Below, piece after piece: positions 58,873 to 64,000 of a stretch of DNA of 64,000 nt (its first letter is position 1; each line of letters begins with the position of its first letter). The position numbers and the translations under genes were made by a program. The notes beneath the pieces were generated by a model. It did no database searches and was not told where the DNA came from. It was given only the letters and a program-made list of their open reading frames with translations. Where the stretch lies: contig JADNRV010000166.1 of the NCBI GenBank assembly GCA_015499995.1, positions 1-64,000 of the forward strand. The letters run 5' to 3'. The DNA is from Flammula alnicola (Eukaryota > Basidiomycota > Agaricomycetes > Agaricales > Strophariaceae).

Positions 58873-61405
58873 ATGATCGAAGGCAGCTCGTTCACCAACA
58901 TCCAAGGAGACCAGTACAATACACACTACCATTCGCATCCCAGACGCGAAGATCCCAGAAAATTAGGTATGCCTCATCTAGCTCCCTAAGAATTACTGAT
59001 TTACAACTCATTGATCTCAGCCTTGGATAGACTGCTCAAGTACATCGCTCCTGGCGCTTTTCATAACTCTCATGAGCGCTACGATGCTCCGAAGTGCCAT
59101 CCGAATACTCGCAACGTCATTCTGAAGGAGGTTATGCATTGGGTGCAGGACCCCAACAATCGTCGTCTCTTTCTGTGGCTCTATGGACCCGCTGGCTCCG
59201 GAAAATCCGCTATCGCACAAACCATCGCCGAGTTATGCAAGGAGGCTGGTATTCTCGTCGCCAGCTTTTTCTTCTCACGTACGGCACATGGGCGCAATAA
59301 CCCAACTTGCTTGATCCCTACCCTTGTCTATCAGCTTGTTTCGATCGTTCCTAACATCGCTGAAGACGTTACGCATGCTATCGACGCCAACCCAGCCATC
59401 TTTTCTCTCGGTCTCGTCGACCAGATTGAGGCGCTGATTGTCCGGCCCCTCAACGTCGCTGTGTCTCGGGTGGAAAATCCTGGAGAAGTAATCAGACAGC
59501 CGATACTCATCATACTTGACGGGGTAGATGAGTGCACCGGCGATAAATCTCGAACATCTATTCTTGACGCACTATTTCGTTCTATCCACGGGTTCCAAAT
59601 TCCCATATATTTTCTGATTGCAAGCCGACCGGAGATAGAGATCCGAGACCTATTCAACACCGGGAGTGTCAGGTCTCAAATAAAAGGACTTGCGTTGGAC
59701 GATCACTACGAGCCAGATCATGACATCGGAATCTTCTTCAATGACAAGTTTGAGGAAATTAAATGCAGACACCCCTTAAACGAATTTCTCTCTGCTGATT
59801 GGCCGACTCGGAGGAATATGCGTCGCCTTGTGAAGAAAGCCTCTGGGCAATTCATCTGTGCCTCTACCATCATGAAATTCATTGAATCTCCACGCCACCA
59901 CCCTATGGATCGGTTGAATATCATACTTGGGATGTCACCCCCTGGGAACCACACCCCCTTCGCTGAATTGGATGCTCTTTACGCTCAGATTCTCTCGTCC
60001 GTTGAGGCAGATAGTATTGAGAAGGTCATCGAAGTGCTGGGCTACGTTATCGTACGTAGTTCGACACACGCACAATTTCACCAGGATGTTGATTTCATAC
60101 CTGCATATATCGAGGATATCCTGGGATACAAGCAGGGCGATATCACCCTCATGTTCAGTGACCTCCATTCCCTCATTCATGTCCCCAACAATGATGACAA
60201 GCTCCGGATCCACCATGCCTCTCTAACGGACTACCTTCTCGACCATTCGCGGTCCGGAAGATTCTTCATTGATTTAAAGAAGATCCACGCAAATGTTGCA
60301 AACGGCATGATCCGATATATTCCAACATTAACAGGTAAGTTGCTGGTGCCCGTTATGCAATTGTCGGTTGATGAGCTTCTCTGCTTTTACAGACAAACAT
60401 AGTCGCTCTAACCTTGTCGGGGCTATTCTTTGGCATTGCCGACATTCAGAGCCTTCACAGAGCTTAGTTAATGCCTTGTATACTTTCAACTTAGCACCGA
60501 CATTACCGGACTTTGGAAGCCAGCAGGCCCTCGTCTCCAACGCCACTGTTCTGGGGCAACTTTTCCTTGGGATAGACTTTCCCTACTCACTTATATACGA
60601 GGAATTAGAGAATTTCTTTCAGTGGCTGGAATACCAGGTACTATTTCAAGTAACCTTTTGATTACTTAAAACTAATTGGCCCCAGCACCTGGGTTCCTAT
60701 GGAAACCTACTTTCCCGTCACTTAAACGATTTTGGCCACTGGCTCCTGAGTGGACTCTCAAGATATCCGATTGGACGTCGATCGGACTTGTGCGCCATAT
60801 TAGCGTTATTACCTTTTACTAGAAATCCATATGCAATGAGCATATGTCTCCCACTGCGACCCATCCCAGCATTCGTCCAGTTCCTCTTTAATCTGCCGCA
60901 TGACTCCTATCTGGCTCCCCAAATTTCTCAGTTCATCACAGATCCATCTGCCGCCGGACCCTACGTGGTGGACAGCAAAAAACTTGCGAGCATTGCGCAA
61001 ACCGTGGCTACCTTCATTTTTGTAACGTAAGCCTTTGCATGGATAGGTAACTAATGTTACGACTGACCGTCACTTACAACAGGAGCAGATATCCCAATCC
61101 GCTGAATGCGGACAAATCTTTTATTTATGATGCGGTCCTGATGCTATCCCACATTCTTCCCAAAGCCGCAAATGATGCTGGCTTAGCGTCATTTTTCACA
61201 GAACCGTCGTTTCTATTCGACCTCGACCTGAAAGCCCTGGAGACGGCAGGATTAACCCGCCAGAAAATTCAGTATAGTGTCGCTAACTTGGCTGCAGAAA
61301 TTTCAAATTACATGCAGGTGTGTTCGAATTGCGCACCCACTGTTGCTTCCCTCATATCGACATCTCCATTTTCAGAGATGTAACATCCCTTTTGCACGAC
61401 ACTAA
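58873..61405 (+). CDS. NACHT-domain P-loop NTPase (NOD-like)
   Basis: Six exons (58873-58966, 59021-60334, 60393-60637, 60686-61026, 61083-61317, 61376-61405) give 752 residues with all junctions in frame. The N terminus (MIEGSSFTNIQGDQYNTHYH) matches the short leader seen in Agaricomycete NACHT proteins. Then come DRLLKYIAPGAFHNSHERYD, Walker A LYGPAGSGKSAI (residues about 78-89), Walker B ILIILDGVDEC, and SRPEIEIRDLF (sensor region). A helical C-terminal part lacks WD40 or ankyrin repeats. The family couples nucleotide hydrolysis to signalling in heterokaryon incompatibility and non-self responses; whether this one does is inference. The first exon ATG was chosen because it yields the conserved leader. 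Confidence 0.93.
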
Positions 61406-62179
61406 CACACCTGGTTGTCGTTCCTGCGTCATGTGTCACTTGATGAAGGTCGATGAAAGAAACGACAGCCCGTCATGTATCCGAGAGTTGAACAATGATG
61501 CATTCGGATTGACATAGACGTACAGAAATAAATATTGATACCAATAACGGCGTGCGTATCACGAACAGTATCTTCGGACAAAAACATCTGGTTGTTTATG
61601 TGAAATTTGTATGAATCGGCGAGAGGAAAGAATGTTCGGGACAAAGCGACGGCAGTCATGCCTAGTTGCCTGGGATCAGCGCCGGCAAGATGTGAACGGT
61701 AGTGTGCATTGTGTTGATAGTCTCCTTGGACATGAGTCAATGAGCTTCATTCAACCGTGACATTGTGAGCACTGTTAAACATTACGGTGGTCAAGTGGGA
61801 CGATATGATACATTTCGGCAAGGGGGTTGAGGACGAGATGGTGGTCGATATGGTTCGTTCCAAGCCGCCGTTCTCCTGCCGATGCAAACAGACATTTTTT
61901 AGAGCTCCGCTAGAAGGTTGCCATACGACTTGCGAGCAACTCGTTAAGAAGGATCAGGTGACCCCATTGATTAGATCAAATCACAGATCCTACCGCAATC
62001 GCATGATTCGCATCCCGAGAACGGTCAGAATTTTTTCAGACGACATCTCCTCGAGTCGGCTTAATCCAACTAGGTTCTCGGAGGATCCATTTTAGTTTCA
62101 CGAAATGCTCTCCATCATCCTCGTTGATATATGTACACGATCCTCAGAATTGTACGTCAATGTTAATCCATAAAGCCCT
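61406..62179. other. Intergenic between convergent genes
   Basis: Lies between the NACHT gene (+) and the DUF6535 gene (-). Frames at 61787-62095 (+) and 61429-61740 (-) start at GTG and have no support. Confidence 0.4.
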
Positions 62180-64000
62180 TCAAACCCTCTCGTCACTGCC
62201 CGAGTCGTATATCTGCCCCTGATTATCCCTTCGCGCTCGCCCTGTATCCCCGGGACCTACTTGAGCTTCTCCTGACGTCGGCTCTATTTGAACCGCACCG
62301 TTGATTTCCTCGAACCGAGTTCTACCAATATTCTGGGGTCGAGCGTGCTCCAGATGACTAATGTACTGGCCGGACGACCCCCCTTGCTCCTGAATGTACG
62401 TCGAGAGTCGTGACCCCAATTCGGATATGTGCGCCTCGATGGTTGGCTGGAGACTATCCGGATAATGCGAGAACATCGCCAACCGGCAGAATAGGATCAC
62501 ATTCTCGTCGTGCATGGCTTCCGGCGTAGGGTTTGGGATATAAGAAGTCAGGGAAGATAAAGCGGTGTCTAAACCGCGGCGAGCCCAGTATTGCTGGTGG
62601 AGGAGATGATTTCGTGTTTGCGTGCCCAAATTCTGGACCCCTGCGGTGGGTTGGTGATACCGCTTGAGAGATAACGCGATGCGAGATACATCCTGGAAGC
62701 AGTGGTACGCGGCTTTGACGATATCTGTGTTGTATCGGTATTTTTGCATGATCTCGCCGAGGAATTGAGCCTCATCGTATCGTGGCGCAGAAGGATCTGC
62801 GATTGGGCAATCGGGAGAGGGACGGAAGCGCTGGTGGCCCCACTGAGAACGCGCATCTCGGATTGAGAGCCATAACATGTCGACGGCGGACCAGCTTGAC
62901 GGAGATCCGTACATGAAGTAATTTAGAGATAGGTAGCGGATTCGCCAGAGCCATGAGCTTGGGCGAGGTATATGGCCACCGACTGAACGCCAATGGGCTA
63001 AATCCCAGAGGCTATATGCCTGCTGGAATAGGAATCTGACGATGAAGTAGAATGCCCATGCTGGAGGCGATTTGTAAGGACATGGGGCAGGCATGTTAAG
63101 TGGGTCGGCAGAGGTGTCTGGGTCCCTGAAAGCGACGAGGAGGTATTGCAAAGTGGGAAGGATAGTGGTAGCGATGAGGAAGAAGAATGTGAGTCCGATG
63201 AGAGCGGTTACGCAGATCGCGACTGTCCGATGGAGCGTCCAGACAAAATCGATGATCCCGATGAAAAAGAGGACGAGAGCGGCTTGTAGGATGAGAGGCA
63301 AACAGCGGAATATCTGCGGGACGAACCATCTCCTCAGCGCCTCCGCGCGCATGTGGTACGTCGATACTTGGACCCTTGGGGTAGGAATGAAATCGTCGTA
63401 TACATCTTGGTATCTTTGGTATTCGCGAATCCACTGTAACGCCACTATGCCGACGAGGACCGTCGACAAGCTGAGAGCGAGGCTGAGGAACCAAAAGATG
63501 CCAATACGCACGGCAGAAGCGCTTGCTGTGAAGGTAGATATGGGCAAAGGAGCACTAGGGGGCTGAGTGGGGCTATCGAGACGATCTGCTATGCGTGTCA
63601 GGAGGGAGATCACAACTGCAGCACTGGCGTCTTGCGTCAAATTTTGGTGGGCAATCACGACAAAAGTTGTGACCACGCCCGAGAATATAGATGCCTTGGA
63701 ATCGTTAGGTGAAGGATTCAAATCTTTTAGCAAGATTACGACCTCGGGTCACATTCACAGCGGGGCTCACGTAGATCAGTAAGTTTTCCACTTCTTCTTT
63801 CCATTCTCTGCATTGACGTCCATCCCACTCGAAAAAAGGCTGCAGCAACGCTTCCCAAGGACCGAGTCCTTCAGGTTTGGGTATTTCGTGCTCGTACGGA
63901 TCTCCACATTTCCGTGTACGGGGCTATTGAACGCGAAGGAAAGTAATTTCAGCTACGGAAAGCCAATACAGCTCAATTACTTGCCTTGATATTTGGTGTT
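62180..64000 (-). CDS. DUF6535 multi-pass membrane protein, 5' end outside window
   Basis: Three exons are visible: 63694-62180, 63923-63771, and one ending at 63985 that continues past the right edge. The intron between the last two (63924-63984) is GC-AG with a strong CAAG|GCAAGT donor. The DUF6535 region covers WKEEVENLLIY, ASIFSGVVTTFVVIA (first membrane helix), then FWFLSLALSLSTVLVGIVAL and further helices (LPLILQAALVLFFIGI, AICVTALIGLTFFFLI). A long cytosolic C-terminal part follows, ending GRARRDNQGQIYDSGSDERV. The family is abundant in Agaricomycetes and its function is not known. The frame is intact through 517 codons of the large exon. Confidence 0.92.

Noticed and set aside
63093..63566. 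157-codon plus frame
   Set aside because: It lies antisense inside the intact DUF6535 exon and has no features of its own.

Overview
The window reads as nuclear DNA of a basidiomycete fungus, most likely an Agaricomycete. Coding regions are broken by many 45-70 nt introns. The recognisable families are typical of mushroom genomes: a NACHT NTPase, a DUF6535 membrane protein, an adenylation-thiolation-thioesterase synthetase, a degenerate SRPK-like kinase, a thaumatin-like/ricin-B lectin fusion, and several small secreted proteins. No rRNA genes, complete tRNA genes, CRISPR arrays or bacterial-style operons were seen.

Left part (1-25.6 kb): a single-pass membrane protein with a PPxY-bearing tail (1428-2191, -) is followed by about 8 kb with no convincing gene apart from weak fragments. 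Next come a type II MADS-box factor (10514-12623, +), a NIMA-family kinase with sequence lesions (13839-16217, -), a relic of a small cytosolic protein family (about 17.5 kb), an SRPK-like pseudogene (17928-18985, -), an unknown low-complexity gene (19102-19837, +), a large A-T-TE synthetase with a disrupted TE domain (20176-24309, -), and an orphan gene (24687-25565, +).

Middle (25.6-45 kb): an intronless membrane-anchored protein of unknown function (28181-29872, +), an ETHE1-like metallo-beta-lactamase-fold persulfide dioxygenase (about 31.2-32.4 kb, +), a secreted Cys-containing protein (36173-36718, -), the lectin fusion (39833-41130, +), a start-less copy of the small cytosolic family (42446-42757, +), and a secreted His/Ala-rich protein (44035-44908, -). 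The gaps at 32.4-36.2 and 36.7-39.8 kb hold two segments with shared promoter-like words.

Right part (45-64 kb): an accessory block with paired small secreted peptides sharing one promoter design (47.1 and 54.3 kb), a mitochondrial-looking AT-rich insert (47.8-48.3 kb), dispersed repeats (48.5-53.5 kb) around a short-chain dehydrogenase (49971-51029, -), and the intact copy of the small cytosolic family (55490-55801, +). It ends with a NACHT gene (58873-61405, +) converging on a DUF6535 gene (62180 to beyond 64000, -).

Two window-wide patterns affect how gene models should be read. Five introns in otherwise good models use GC-AG splice sites. Several recognisable genes are broken by a one-base length difference in a short homopolymer, which could be assembly error or real decay. 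Exon coordinates come from reading the sequence by eye and have not been computed or checked against transcripts.
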